Assembly (NCBI GenBank): GCA_003864495.1
Contig: ML133450.1
Coordinates: 710,777 to 774,776 of the forward strand
Source of the DNA: Nemopilema nomurai
Lineage: Eukaryota; Cnidaria; Scyphozoa; Rhizostomeae; Rhizostomatidae
Length of the DNA: 64,000 nucleotides
Direction of reading: 5' to 3'
In this document: piece after piece, positions 35,901 to 48,415 of the stretch
How the letters are laid out: the number at the start of each line of letters is the position of its first letter
Numbering within the stretch: the first letter of the stretch is position 1
The notes under the pieces: model-generated
Database searches by the model: none
What the model saw: only the letters and a program-made list of their open reading frames with translations
What the model was told of the DNA's origin: nothing
Program-made: the position numbers and the translations under genes

Positions 35901-38900
35901 TATATATATGTAGATGATTATTTTTTTTCTCTGTCTTATTTTCTTCCTCTGTTTCAAAGTTAAGCAATAGCAAAAGATAACATAATTCTTTACTGTGGTA
36001 CACTTCTTTAAGGATTATCCTCTTTTGTAGGTGAGCTGGTTGATATGAGGAAAAGAGGCCGTGTGTCAGAAAAGATAATATCAGCAAGACTGTTCCAAAG
36101 TTCCACATATTCTTTACTTTAATGAACAAATCTTTGTTTCTCTTGTGTGACACTATGACACTACCCAACAATACTGAAAATTATTTGACATCCATACAAG
36201 AATTCCAGTTACTATAATGCTGGTATAAAAGCTGAAAATGTTTTTATCTTCCTTGAAAGGATTAATTTAAAAGGAGCTTTGCCTTGCTAAATTGACAAGT
36301 ATGTGTCTAACCACATCTTTCAGGCCTTCCTGGGACTAAATTAGCATATGTGTGGCATTTCGCACTCCTAGATTGTGGTAGGAGTGCGATGGAGTGCTAT
36401 TGGTACTTAGAGCCATACAAAATTGAATGTTTCTTATTGATTTTTCATTTACCTGTGGTTTCTTAAAATTTTGAGCCTTCTACCGTTCAGTTTTTTGTAA
36501 AGCGGTTTCTCATAAAAGGAGGAGAAAATGTAACGAAGTTTTGATTGTTCTTACAACACACAGCTTCAAAGTAGTCAAAATAAAAATGTTTTCTGTTGTC
36601 TTTTCAAAAAGTAAGAATGAACAGGAACTTGCCGCACTTCATGTTAACAATGCTGAAATTTCAAAACGTTGTCTAAAACTAGTCCCCGTGTTATGGTAAT
36701 TTGGTCCGTGTTTTATTGTAAGCAATAATCGTCACAACCATCCAAAGTGATGTGCTGGCACCGCATAATGTTTAATTCGAACAAAGTAAACAAAAGCGTT
36801 ACTGCCACCTTTTTAGTTCGCTTCGGTAATCAACATTAGCTTGCCACACGTCTGCCTTACGATTCCGAGCCAATTTTTTAACTCATTGTCGGCGACATTG
36901 TATGCAGCCTTTCTATGGTTGCAGGTAAATGGAAATTTAAAAAAACAAACGAATAATTACAAAATGTGCGTGCGACTAAACACACTTCTCAGTGTGGGGA
37001 GGCGTATACCAAGGTGTGCGAGTGCGATTGCACGCCTTTCCCGGGAAGTCTAGTCTTTGGTTCCCTTTGAAATGGCAATGCATCACCTCCGGGGAGAAGA
37101 GAAACAATAAACTTGATCGAAATCGGAGCTTGACATATTCTGAACATGACTGGGACATTGATTACAAGCAAACCTCTTCCTTTGAGAAACAATTTAAATT
37201 GGTTTTTGGTGCAAGGATTTGTGCTTTGTCTACGCGGTAGCCCAAGTTTCTGAAATTTTTGCTTGAAATAGAAATCTGGTTTAAAAAAGGCGTGTGGTTT
37301 TTTGTCTCTTGGGCCAATAACCAATATTAGGCAAAGAGGGTTTCTGCTCGTTTTGCTCTCAATTCTTGCCCAAAACTGACTAACGGAACCTACCTCGAGG
37401 CCTAGTTAAAAAAGTTCCTTATTCGCAGACCTAAAATCGTCAGATTTTAGTACCAAAAGTTCTCGGTGCTTTGACTACAATAAGCCTTAACATTTAATAG
37501 AGAGAGGGGCGAGACTGCATATGCGGAAACTACTCAATGAAGCACTTGACACACGAATAGCAAATAATCTATGCGAGTATTGGCTGCAAATGAATGGCAC
37601 GGGCTTTTTAGTTCTTGATACTTGCAGTTAAAAAATTTTCAAATCAAAAAGTTCTATAGCGATTTCGTTTTTAGTAGTATAAGTTCGTTAAATATTTCGG
37701 TCTTCTACATATAGGTTCCTTATAAAGTGGTTCCTCATAAAGAAAAGCGTGTACTCCAAACGCTGCGCGGAACATTGTCTACTGTAATTGGAATTGACGC
37801 ATGCGCCAACATGTCCAAGTACCTGTCATGACAACTTTGCTTGCGTTATCCTCGCTCTGGAATCGATTCTCAGCAGATGGTGTACATAGTTGCCATCTTA
37901 ACGCCGTTTCCGTATTTCACTTTTAACGGAATACAATCTACTTCTCAAAGCAAAAGTTTCGCAATATAATTCATCAATGCTAATCAAAATATGGTCTTTC
38001 TGTATCCAACGCTTAAATTCTTGCGATCTCTTTATGCCCAAGTATTCACATGCAACAACTAACGGTGATGAATTTAGACTCTCTCGTCATGTATTACAAA
38101 CGTCTGCTTCTATTGACATCATTTTTAGAAAATTCAACAGCATTAAATTGCAAAGCGTAATGAACTGGCGCTAGGCAACCAGGTTCAGTAACACTGGTTG
38201 AAGCTGCTCTGCTTTCTGGTCTTAATCCAATTTCCGACCTTCTATGTCTTTGGAGTAATTTGCTAGCGATTTTCAAAGGGGAAAGATTACTGCAAACGAA
38301 GCAGTTCGATAAAGAGTTGCTCCATTCAATCTCGACAATGCACAGCAAAAGCTACTATTATGAATTGATCTCTGTGGCAAAGCGTCTAAACTGAATTTAA
38401 AGTCTGCATTTTACGACTTCGACTTTATTTAGTAATCTTCGAACATCAAGAAATTTATAAATGTTAAATAAGTGCATTTGCATTTATCTAGATGTTGTTT
38501 CTACCTCACTTTACACTTATTTCTTCTTTCTTTTCCCTAAATGGACCTTTTGCTTAAAGACTTTTGTTGAAGAGACTGTCTCATTCTGCCTGGTCGCAGA
38601 GTCGAAGACCATTCGAGTATCGGAGCTCACAAACGCAAATTTCTTTGATCAGAAGAGCAGATATTCCAGCAGAATAACCGATGAGGGAAAGACGATTTTT
38701 CGGGCTTCTGAACATGATTCGAAACTATTCGTGACGTCATCATCTCAACCTGTGTGACGTCAGTCGGTTTGCGTACGCTTGGTGCAAGCAGGACTCAACC
38801 TCAACAATCTTGACACGTAGAAATCCCTTGTGGAGGATATTCCAACCGCGCTCTACGGTTTTAACTACAGGCTTACGAATTCTCTCTGACTCTGAGAACT

Positions 38901-39173
38901 CATGATGGTTTTCTTAGCAAGGTCGTGCTCTGGCTCCCAGAAATAAAAGTCCTACCCCATCTAACTCTTTGAATGTGGCTTTTAGTTCTTTGACGTTGCT
39001 TTATGGACATCAGTGTCTTCTCAAAGACCTTCTCTGCATCAAGATCAGTTGACTCGCTTCGGTATATTTGCTATCGTAAACATGCTCATATCTTCAATCC
39101 AAACTTTACTCGCTGTTTTCTTTCAAACAGGACGCTCCTTAGCTCTGGCAAAGATCTGTCGATAACGTTATAT
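35901..39173. other. Gene-poor stretch between the snoRNA host and the glycosyltransferase gene
   Basis: No exon is supported. Open frames at 36,989-37,324 (minus) and 38,461-38,757 (plus) lack family resemblance and splice context. A perfect inverted repeat (11-bp arms TCGCACTCCTA, 8-nt loop) is at 36,360-36,389. The right part should include the glycosyltransferase 3' UTR (minus strand). Confidence 0.45.
36360..36389. repeat. Perfect 11-bp inverted repeat with 8-nt loop
   Basis: TCGCACTCCTA at 36360-36370 is exactly complementary to TAGGAGTGCGA at 36379-36389. No surrounding gene explains it. Confidence 0.85.
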
Positions 39174-42100
39174 TTAAAACATTTTTGTTCCATCCCACGT
39201 CCCTAAAGTGGAATGGTGGATGTGATAAAACCCGGGAAGTCTTGGATGCACCAACTCGAGTCGACTTATCACCACCCTGTCGACAAATTCCCAGTCTTCT
39301 CCACCCCATTTGTACCTGTAACGCTCTTCATCCATTCCTGAAACGAAAGATGTTTAAACTATAATTTGCCATAAGCTTATAAACGTGACCAAACTGATGC
39401 TTACCATCAACTAATTATGATCATCTTTACAGCGTTGCTTAGTTGATCATCGTTCAGCCATTGTGTTATCTGTTTAATCTTTTTCCTGACAGGCATTTAT
39501 TATTTTAAAGAATGCATTGCGAGAATGATTTGCGCGAAACTGGTGTGTATTGCACAACTCTTAAATGAAACGAATAGATGGTGCGTTAGTGCTAGTGAAA
39601 CTAGAGCCAAGAGACCTAAAGTCAACTTGATGCATGAACTGTTGAGTGGGTTGTGCTGAACCAAGCCCTTCAGGGAAGGCTACCACTTCACCCTTTCACT
39701 CTCTTTCTGTAAATCATACGACACTGTTAATCCGCAACTGGCTATTGTCATTTCGTCAGCTTTTGACTAATTACCGATGTTTACGTACTCTGCGGAGTGT
39801 CTGGCTAAAAAGTTCTGGTGGTTCTGCTGCTCTTTGCTTTTTTGAAGTCCTCAAAGAACGAAAAGAGCATTACCTCCAACTTTGAGCCAGTCACTTTTGT
39901 AAATTGACATCATTCCGTAGCCAATCTCCATCCATACAGATTTTCCTGTTTGATTTGTATATTCTGGGTGCTCGTTATAGTAAAGGCGAATGAGAATGGG
40001 ACAGTAAGACATCCTTCCTTCAATCGTATGCTGAAAGAAAAGGTGTTGCAGAAAGCAGAACTATATAGACCGTTTTGCCAGTGTATGTTTAAGAGTGATA
40101 AATGCAATTTATAGATGATTTGCTTGCAATTTATAGATAATTGCAGGTTTCTGTATCCTGCAATTACCCAAAGCTGTTTCCATGCATCTTGAGTCTACTG
40201 GACTAAATTTGACGAAGCTACCTATTAACACATTGTATACTATAAAAATACTAACACGAGTATGGTTTGTGGCAATTTTGTGTATTGAACGACTTTTAAA
40301 CAGCTAAGCGGCACCAAATTGTGTCACTTGACCAAAACATGCTGGTAATTGTTAACAAATTACACTTTGCTAGAAATGATATAAAATGAAAAGCTTAACG
40401 TCTGACAGTTAATAATGAATGCCTCACTTATATCGTGAAAAAGCATCACAGCACTAATGGTAAAATGGGTTGAAATTGAATGGACACTAGTCTAAAGTCT
40501 GGTGGGCGGTGGATTTTGCTGTATCAAGTAAAAGCAAAACTTTATTTGTATTCATGTACCTTTCTCGCTTGATCGAAAATATGATCTGGAATCTGCAGTT
40601 GTAAATCCATTACGAACACAATGCTGTCATTTCGAGGTATATGCCTCACTCCTTCATTCAAAGCCATCACTTTTGAGAACTTTCCAGTCATTGGAACAAA
40701 AGTGTAATTGAGTTTGCTTCTTCTCAAGAGGCTTTGCAAATCTCCATCAGTGCTATTAAAGTCGAGAACCACTAAATGAAGATTTCTATCTCCTGTTCTT
40801 GCGATCAAATCTTCAAGAGACTTGAGAAGATACTGAAACCACTGTCGCTGATTTTTCACGGCACAGATCAAATAAACCATGACTTGATGTCTCCATTCAG
40901 AATAACCATCAGGAAGACAAAGTTTTTTGTCGTTTTCTGCTTTCAAAAAGTAATCGCTAAAGCGGTATAGTTCTCCATCAACTTTGTTTTTTAAGTCAAG
41001 CTCCACAAAGTAGCGTTTCTTGTCGTGGTTCTCTTCCACATGAACTATACTTTGCAGGTCATAAATTCTAAAAGAAAGTTTGACAAAATTTTAATGAAGA
41101 CTATTGGAATATCAAAGGAATTTCACGCAAATTTCTCATCATTACCTCAACTAGCTCCACTTAACAAGAAAATATTTCTGCCAAGTTACATTTTCATTGT
41201 TGGTACTAGAAAACTTACCCTCCGCTGGCATTGTTTAAACTGGTAAAAACGTCGCTTGCTACTGACTTCGCTGTATGCTCATCGAGAAAGCGGTCCATTT
41301 TCCCGTCTTCAACCTTATAATTTGCATTGTCATTTGGGTAAATTTTTTCTTTTTCAAATACTGTTGCCCATAGTACATAGCAATCGTCTTTCCGCTATAC
41401 AGGTAAGTTGGAGTATACGGGCAAGCTTGAAGTCCGGTTTTGCTTGACTTAGCCGTAATCTGCTTTCTGCTTCCAAAATACAGTCTACTGTCCTTCAGAA
41501 ACTTCGTGCGAAGTTCAGGCACACCCCCCGTGTAAGCATAGCTCTCAGGCTGCCAATTGTACACAGAATCGTTACCATGGAGAGGTGAAAGATGGCGGGA
41601 GTCAATAACAGCAAAATCTGCCTCGCCTCTTTGCTTCCACCGCATTGTGAAACGCCCTCCAGCAACACAAGAGTGAGCCACATCTATTGGATAGGTTTTG
41701 TTCTGCTCTAGCCATACTTCTTTTGATATTCCGTGGAAGTCGTTTGCTTTGGGGCTGGTGATGTCAAACTGTCCTGATCGAAGTAGAATTGTGTCTTTGC
41801 TAAATGTGCTGTTGAAAAGTAGAAAATCAAGAGGAGACGTTGAAGTGAACTCGAACTGGTAATACGCAGACTTCTCTGTAGACAAGTAACCAAGAAATCG
41901 ACGCGCGACGTAGTGTAGCCATTCATCATCATCTAGCTTCGTTGTGAAGTAGCCTCGTCTTGGAAAACGGGGAAACAGTGGATTCCAGTAGAGATTCAGG
42001 TTGTCCTTTTCTGTGTATATGTCATGATACGTGTACACGTTTAGTTTCCCAGTAGAAGTTCTATTACCAGCTGCTTTTGATAATTCTTCTACCTGCTTCG

Positions 42101-42750
42101 CATGAAAATTGCTTGATTCAGAAGAGATAGCAAGTTTTTTCGTCTTTACATTCTGCAATGTTTTTGTGGAAATTGATTTAGAGAAAGTATCAGCATCATT
42201 CTTTCCCTTGTGCAACGATATTCTTTCATTGGTTTGTTTATGTCTTTCTGTAGTTGTAATAGATTCTGTGTGTATAACTGTCTCTAGCTGGTCCATTTGT
42301 TGGTCCATTTTTCAACTCAATTAAACCTTCCTTTCTCGTACTTGTATGAAGTGCAATCTTATTAACTTTATATATTTTGTAGTTTACTGTCGGTGTTTGC
42401 ATATTTTTTTGAGTTTCTATATCTTTGTCTTTTCGTTTTTCACCGTTTGAGGGTATGTCTCTATCAGCATTTATCTCACTAATGTCCTTTTTATTGGCTA
42501 CATATTGTTGGCTATGAAGTTTAAACTGGTCCACCGATTCTAAGACCTTTCGTTCGAGAGGGTTTTTTTCGCTCTGTAGTTCATCTAAGCCAATCAATTC
42601 CCTTAAATATGGATGCAATTCACCTGGAGTAAGATGGTCTCCTTCATTGCTCTTAGTTTCGTTAGAGAACCAATAGAGAGACAATCGAGCGTAAAGCATG
42701 AACAGAACGAGGCAGATAATCACCCTCCTGCACGTGCATCGTCTGATCAT
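39174..42750 (-). CDS. Beta-1,4-N-acetylgalactosaminyltransferase 3/4-like, PA14 plus CHGN/GT7 domains, 4 coding exons, two frame breaks
   Basis: Coding exons: 42750-41219, 41049-40560, 40030-39874 and 39337-39174, about 780 aa; a leader exon joins at 42806. A type II signal anchor (VIICLVLFMLYARLSLYWF) precedes a polar stem and a PA14-like block (LNVYTYHDIYTEKDNLNLYW, LFGYL-like FLGYLSTEKSAYYQFEF). The GT domain follows: RYFVELDLKNK, CAVKNQRQWFQYLLKSLEDL, VVLDFNSTDGDLQSLLRRS, YGMMSIYKSDWLKVGGMDEE, WGGEDWEFVDRV and FYHIHHS. B4GALNT3/4 transfer GalNAc to GlcNAc (LacdiNAc) in the Golgi. The stem and GT parts share one frame, but the PA14 part lies in another. The shifts fall at A-runs near 42,300 (A5) and 41,355 (A6) and cancel in length. 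The DxD/DLH position reads DLQ. Confidence 0.85.
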
Positions 42751-42806
42751 CTTCACTTGAAGGCAGCCTCTCTTGAATGTTTCTAGTCTCGTTTGACCAT
42801 TGGTCC

Positions 42807-45403
42807 TGCAAAAATAATGTGATCTTAGTTGGTTGAAATGTCACCATGCATGCAGACAAGAGCAAGTCAAATGGATACTGGGATACATACAAGGATTCAT
42901 TTTATATATCCCTATTCTATACTTTGTCTATGTAACGTTTGAATTTATGACCATTGATATGGCCAGCCGCCAGCTACCACCATCTAGGAGTTTTAAAACA
43001 TGGTTTTCGGCTTTTGTTCTCATTACTAATGAGCATACATGTTAAAAGAAACATAGAATGTCAGTAACATAGAGTAGACAGTTAAATGTAAATTAATGCA
43101 TGTAAAACACCGACAATGGATGCAGTAGAGAACGCCTGTACGCGCCTGTAGTTAAAAAGAAAGATAACAGCCAGATGCCGTTTTAAGATGAAATTATTGT
43201 TGACATTGGTAAACCTGGTCCTAGCCAACAAGTCCTTAGGAATCCCTAAAGCGCCCAAATGCCCCGGCTTCGGAGCTTTGGAAGCTGTATTTTTTCTTTT
43301 CCCCTTTAATTGAATCAACTGCTGCATTTAGCATCTTCAAACTCGCTTTCTTGTAATCTCAAGAAGCACCATGATAAATTTCAGAAGAGCATAATGTTCA
43401 CATTTCCTCTCATTTCCTCTCATTTCATTTCCTTTGAAGTGCTACGTGCATCTAGCAAACACATGTAAAGGAGCACAATTAGTAAACACGTGGACGCTAT
43501 ACCTGATCTCATTCTGCCTTTATTTTAGTAAAGGTGTCAACACGCAACACCAAAGGCTCAGAATTCATCTATATTTAAATGTACCACCCAAACAAACAGG
43601 CTTCAAGAATGACACTAGTTATCAGCAAAATGACTTGTTCAATGTTGAAGATAAGGTGTTTGGTGTAGGCAGGGGGTTCAGATTTACTATAAGCATTACG
43701 TTTCGACGCATGAAACAGCTATCTTCTCGCAGTAAAGGTACATGCTTCATACTAATCAGTTTTTTATATAATTCACAATTCGTAGCGTTAATGAAATATA
43801 CGGCCTATTATTGATTAAAGCTATCTTTACGTTATCCACAACACTCACAACCACTTAAAAGGACATTTGCTTTTTCTGCAAAAATACACTTATTTCTGCG
43901 AAAATTATGCTAACGCTGTGCTGGGCTCCTTTTGAATCTTCAGAGTACGAATCGTCCGTTCACCAATTCTAATTCTCGCTTTGAGTTATTCAAGTGGAGG
44001 AAATTTTAACTTCACTAATACATAACTTAAGGTTATGGTAAACGTTTTCACACGAAAAGTGGTTTTTCCTTCCTAAAGGCCAAACTGTTCAAGGAATCTG
44101 GGTAAAATATATATCATTCGATGCACAAGATTATGGCGTATCTAGCCAGATCAAAATTATTGGCAAATAATGTTAAATGTTATTTTCCATGCGAATTTAT
44201 TGCTCAAAAAGTGTACCACTTTCAAAAGCTATTTTGTACCCTTGCGTTTGAGGTAACAAAATCTGATTTATACCAGCAGGAAGTGCAGATCCTAAGCTAC
44301 TAAAGAGTGTCTCAGATTTTTCGAATTCCTCCTCTTCTTGAAACTATACCCTGTCAAAAATTGGCAAACAATTTTTCCACCCTCCCGCAGCTGTATTTGG
44401 GTATAAAAGACCGACCAGAGCAAATAAAAAAATTTTGAGACATATTTTGGTTGCCCTGGCCGTGTGCAAATTTTCGAGCCATTCGATTGGGTACAAAATA
44501 GCTTTTTCGTACCTGTATGTAGAGGAATTTCGATTCCGGAGAAAACGGGATTTTACTGATTGCACTTGCGATGATACACATCGGGATCATATTACCAACA
44601 ATGTAATCCGGGTCAAGTAGTTTAGGCTTTAAGATCAATTAGCGTCTTTAAATGAGCACAACAACCCATGGATGTGCCATACATACTCTTACACAAACAA
44701 CAGAAAGCAGAACAAGGATAATCGGCTTGACAGGTCGAGGGATTTGAAAACCGCTGCTAAAAAATTTGATAAGAAAATTATGGAAATCTTCGTTTATACG
44801 GGATTTTCTCCATTTTCAAAACTTTTACTAGCTTCAAACATGGTATCATTATGTACCTTATTAATTCGGCTATCAGATTGTGAACCTCAAGCAGCTATTT
44901 GTGACACGTTAATTTTCTTTCACTCTCTATGATCAAAAACTGATAACTTATAGGCAGGAATTTGCTTTACTAAACCAAAAGATGCGATGCTTAACTTAGC
45001 TGAGATCTTGAAGAAGGCCCTCTTGCCAAAGGACAAAATCCATCTCCAACGGCAGATCCTTCATTTTAATGTGCAAGCATTTAGTTCAAGCAAATGCAAC
45101 GCAGTGTTAATATTCTAAAGGCTGAAATACACGGTCCTTTTTTATGTCCGTTTTCACCAAAAGGATGAAAAAACTGATCGCTTAATTTCATAGCTACAAA
45201 GACGTTCTCACCTTCTGCTTCCCTTTACACTTGTCAGCAATCCATAGTCAGCTAATTCTCAGTGAAAAGTGATGACATTTACATCGCTTACCATTCATCA
45301 TGCATGAACTTTTATAGAACTATAACTTTAAACAAGATCTATAAAAAGGCCTAAAGTTTCTAACTCTTATTGACTTCGCTCGCTCATGAATCTGAAATGA
45401 CTG
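42807..45403. other. Upstream region of the glycosyltransferase gene and further spacer
   Basis: Contains the unmapped leader exon and promoter of the minus-strand glycosyltransferase. A plus-strand TATAAAAG near 44,402 precedes a short frame (44,435-44,620), but the spacing would put the start codon at the transcription start, so I do not call a gene. Nothing else is supported. Confidence 0.4.
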
Positions 45404-45604
45404 CTATCGACATATGATTGGCAGGTCCTGCATGCTGGTAATCGAAACCGAGGAAACATTCTTAGAATAGCCTCCAATGTTTTGACGTTGCCTGGGAACA
45501 TATTTCTCTATCAGAACATTCAATCCGTGGATAACTTGAATGATAACTACAAAGATAAGCACGCTGAGTTGTCTTAGGCTGTAGCCAGCTCCTTGGCTCT
45601 TCAT
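45404..45604 (-). CDS. Candidate small secreted protein, 66 aa
   Basis: An ATG frame encodes MKSQGAGYSLRQLSVLIFVV followed by IIQVIHG, a good signal-peptide shape: positive start, hydrophobic core, small residue at the predicted cut. About 38 polar residues follow with a single late Cys (ending DLPIICR). A TATAAATA/TATTTATA element lies ~110 bp upstream near 45,712. There is no dibasic cleavage pattern and I know no family. It may be a complete short gene, the first exon of a longer one, or a chance frame. Confidence 0.25.
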   Translation of the reverse strand: MKSQGAGYSLRQLSVLIFVVIIQVIHGLNVLIEKYVPRQRQNIGGYSKNVSSVSITSMQDLPIICR

Positions 45605-45912
45605 GCCAGCAAAAGATCCGTGGGTGTCTCAAGGCTGATTTCTGGTCCCCATTTGCCGGAGCCACGATCAGATGACGTCACAACAGCTGATCAAGGGCTT
45701 TGTATGCGCCCCCGTATAAATACTAGCCCTTCAGCTTTCTTAAGACTGTGCTAGCCAGAAAGTGTTAATTTGCCAAAAGCACGATATTGAGCCCAAGCTT
45801 TAGTTCCATCGTTTTTTGTACTTTTTCAGCGAATATTCTACGTTAATGCTGCTTCGATCGCAATCTTACTCCAATTTATCTATCTATTCAGCTGTTAAGA
45901 CTTCTTCTTAAT

Positions 45913-46017
45913 CTAGTTTAGCAAGGCGTTTTTCATATCTTCCCCTTTATCTAATCCTTTTATATAACCATCTGCTTTTTCAAATTTAGCCCCTACAACA
46001 GCCCCTTCGTAAGCAAC
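45913..46017 (-). CDS. Candidate terminal coding exon of an unrecognised gene
   Basis: After a good acceptor (TTTTCAG|GT at 46018), 34 codons and a TAG read VAYEGAVVGAKFEKADGYIK then GLDKGEDMKNALLN. Codon use and amphipathic Gly/Lys/Glu-rich composition look coding. Upstream exons should lie between 46.1 and 51 kb on the minus strand, but I could not identify them: a GT donor near 46,203 has no matching open frame in phase. The family is unknown. Confidence 0.3.
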   Translation of the reverse strand, partial: VAYEGAVVGAKFEKADGYIKGLDKGEDMKNALLN

Positions 46018-48324
46018 CTGAAAACTGAGCCAAGAAATAACATTGAAATGTTGTAGGACTTGACAATCTGTAAGAGGGTATTTAATATAAAGTGCCTTTT
46101 ATAGAGTAGCTAGTTTGTTCTGAAGAAATGAGCCTCCAATCTCAATTGGTAGTCTAGTAAGCGCGTGAAATCACTGATGCTAAACTCAATACAAACTACT
46201 TACCAGAGAAAGAGTGGTTACAGGTCTAGCAGTAGACTGACAACTGGTTTAATTCACTTTCGACGTAGAGACGTCATTAAAAAAAGCTTGTGATATTGGT
46301 GTCAAGCTGCTCCGTTTGCCTCTAAATATGTGGTGCCGTAAAAAGCAGACCACGGTATTCTGCTATTGATGATTCGTTGCCGACGTGTCAATCACACAAT
46401 CCATGATACAATGGGATGTTTAGCGCCTGAAGTGTAGGGTGCGATGGTCCTTGCCATCTGCGAAGAGTGTCCACGCATCAACGTGGCGTGTTTATTTGTG
46501 AAGCGTGTTATGCACACAACGAAGCAGATCAATTATAATCGCTAATAAAATGAATTGGAGCAGCGTGAGGTGATCCCCGTTCTATTGCCGCTTCTCTTGG
46601 TTGATTGCAGCCCCCTTAAACAATGCTGGATCGTTAGATGAAAGCCATGGCTATATGAGAATTGGTAACTTATGTTTGGATTATTTTCACTTTTGCGCTA
46701 CACAACATTCATTAAGGGGCGAAGGGATTCTTCAGCTTGTCAAATGCGTTAATTTAAGCAAGTGTTCCAAGACTTCTGTACTTTGCGATATCAGGCTCAA
46801 CAGCCAAGCGTTTCGTAGTTCTCTACTGACCTCCAATTAGAAGCTTCTTTTGCTTAGCCCTTCAAAATTTGCAATACAAAAATGAAGAAAATGTCTTAGT
46901 GTTAGAGCCAAGAATTCAGTCGATTTTGCTCTAAGTCTAACTCTCAGATGCAATTGCAAACGCTATCAGATGATGTGGATTTAGCTATGGAATATACTAT
47001 GTTGAGAAAAACTAATATTTATTTAGGAAAAACAATTGAAATGAAAACCTTCTTAATGTCTTTGTTAAAATTGTGCAGCTTATGTTGCCGATGAATGCTT
47101 GACTCTTTAATTTAGTTGGTTTCCTTGGCAACATGGTCAGAACAGAGCCTCGAATCAAATGAGAATCATTAACACAATTAGCTACTTCTCCAGCATTTCT
47201 ATAGGAGTTCAGAAAACTTTTATTCTTGATTGCTTTTACACTGAAAACGGTTTAAGACAAAAGTTCAATCTCGTTGTTGCTATAACACTTTTTAGAGATA
47301 TAAGAAAGAAGGCGGTGTTTGAAGTATACTTAATGGCTCATTTTAGTTGTACATCCTTTCAGGCGTTTCATGCCATTTGGAGTCAATGTCAGTCAGTCAG
47401 CTTCATTTCCAGTTCATTGATTTTCGATATTTGTGCAGAAATACCCATACCCGTTTTGGTGCAGAAACTTTGGAAGTTTAGGAAGTAATTTGTTGGGTGG
47501 AAATATTAGAAGTGTAGAATCAGCTAGAGTTGCAGAAATTGAGTTGGGAGGTTACCAAAAAGATGAAAGAACTCTTGTTGCGATGCAATGGATGCACCGA
47601 TAGTGAGCTGCAGTGGTGGCCACTGATGAAGGTGTTGTGAGATTTCATTGATAACCTTCTGATTCCTGACAGTTTCATCTAAATAGCACTTCCCATGATG
47701 CAACTCACGATTCGTCAATTGCTCAGTTGAAGCAAAGCATAAAATCATGTTTAAAATCATCTATTAGTTTTATATCTGTTCACGTGGTCGCAGTAAAGCC
47801 AATCGTTGCAGACCTCTTGAATCATCGGAGAAATCAAGTCAAAACTATGATTCCTTTGTTGATTGCTATGCAATATCCTCATGCACGTGCGTAGTGAGAA
47901 CCTCAGCTTAATTACTGAGAAGTGGGGGAATTAGTCTCATTTATGCTCGTTTTAACGCACGAGGAAGTTTGAATCGATTCTTTCTAAATTGTAATTTGAT
48001 TAATTCGAATAAATGGCAGAAAAGTTACTAAAATGGCGCACAAAAATTGGCACCCTATCTTAAGTTGACAACCTCTGTAGAATTCTATTTAAAAGCATTG
48101 TTATGAAGATTTTATGAAAATGTCTCGTCATCTTTAAAGCGTTCGATACCGCGAAAAGACTTGTTATGGCTTTGAAGAAGGCTTCCTTTTCAGTAAGGCC
48201 ATATCTGCCTATATTCAAATTTGAAAGCACATTACGAGCGACAACACGTGCGAATTGCCTGTGATTGAAAATTACGTCGTTATCAATACTGTTGTTGCGC
48301 AGCCAAAAGTTTCTACCAACTTTC

Positions 48325-48415
48325 ATGAGAACCATACGGTGTCTCCTGTATCAACTATTATTTACATTTTATGAGAAACATACGGTGTCTCCTGTATCAA
48401 CTATTATTTACATTT
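48325..48415. repeat. Two-copy 46-bp tandem duplication
   Basis: A 46-bp unit beginning ATGAGAA(C/A)CATACGGTGT and ending near TATTTACATTT occurs twice in a row, with two or three differences. It is a recent local duplication in non-coding DNA. Confidence 0.9.

Noticed and set aside
36360..36389. Pre-miRNA interpretation of the 11-bp hairpin
   Set aside because: The stem is far too short for an animal pre-miRNA.
36989..37324. 111-codon minus frame
   Set aside because: Composition and overlap with plus frames suggest chance; no domain or splice signals.
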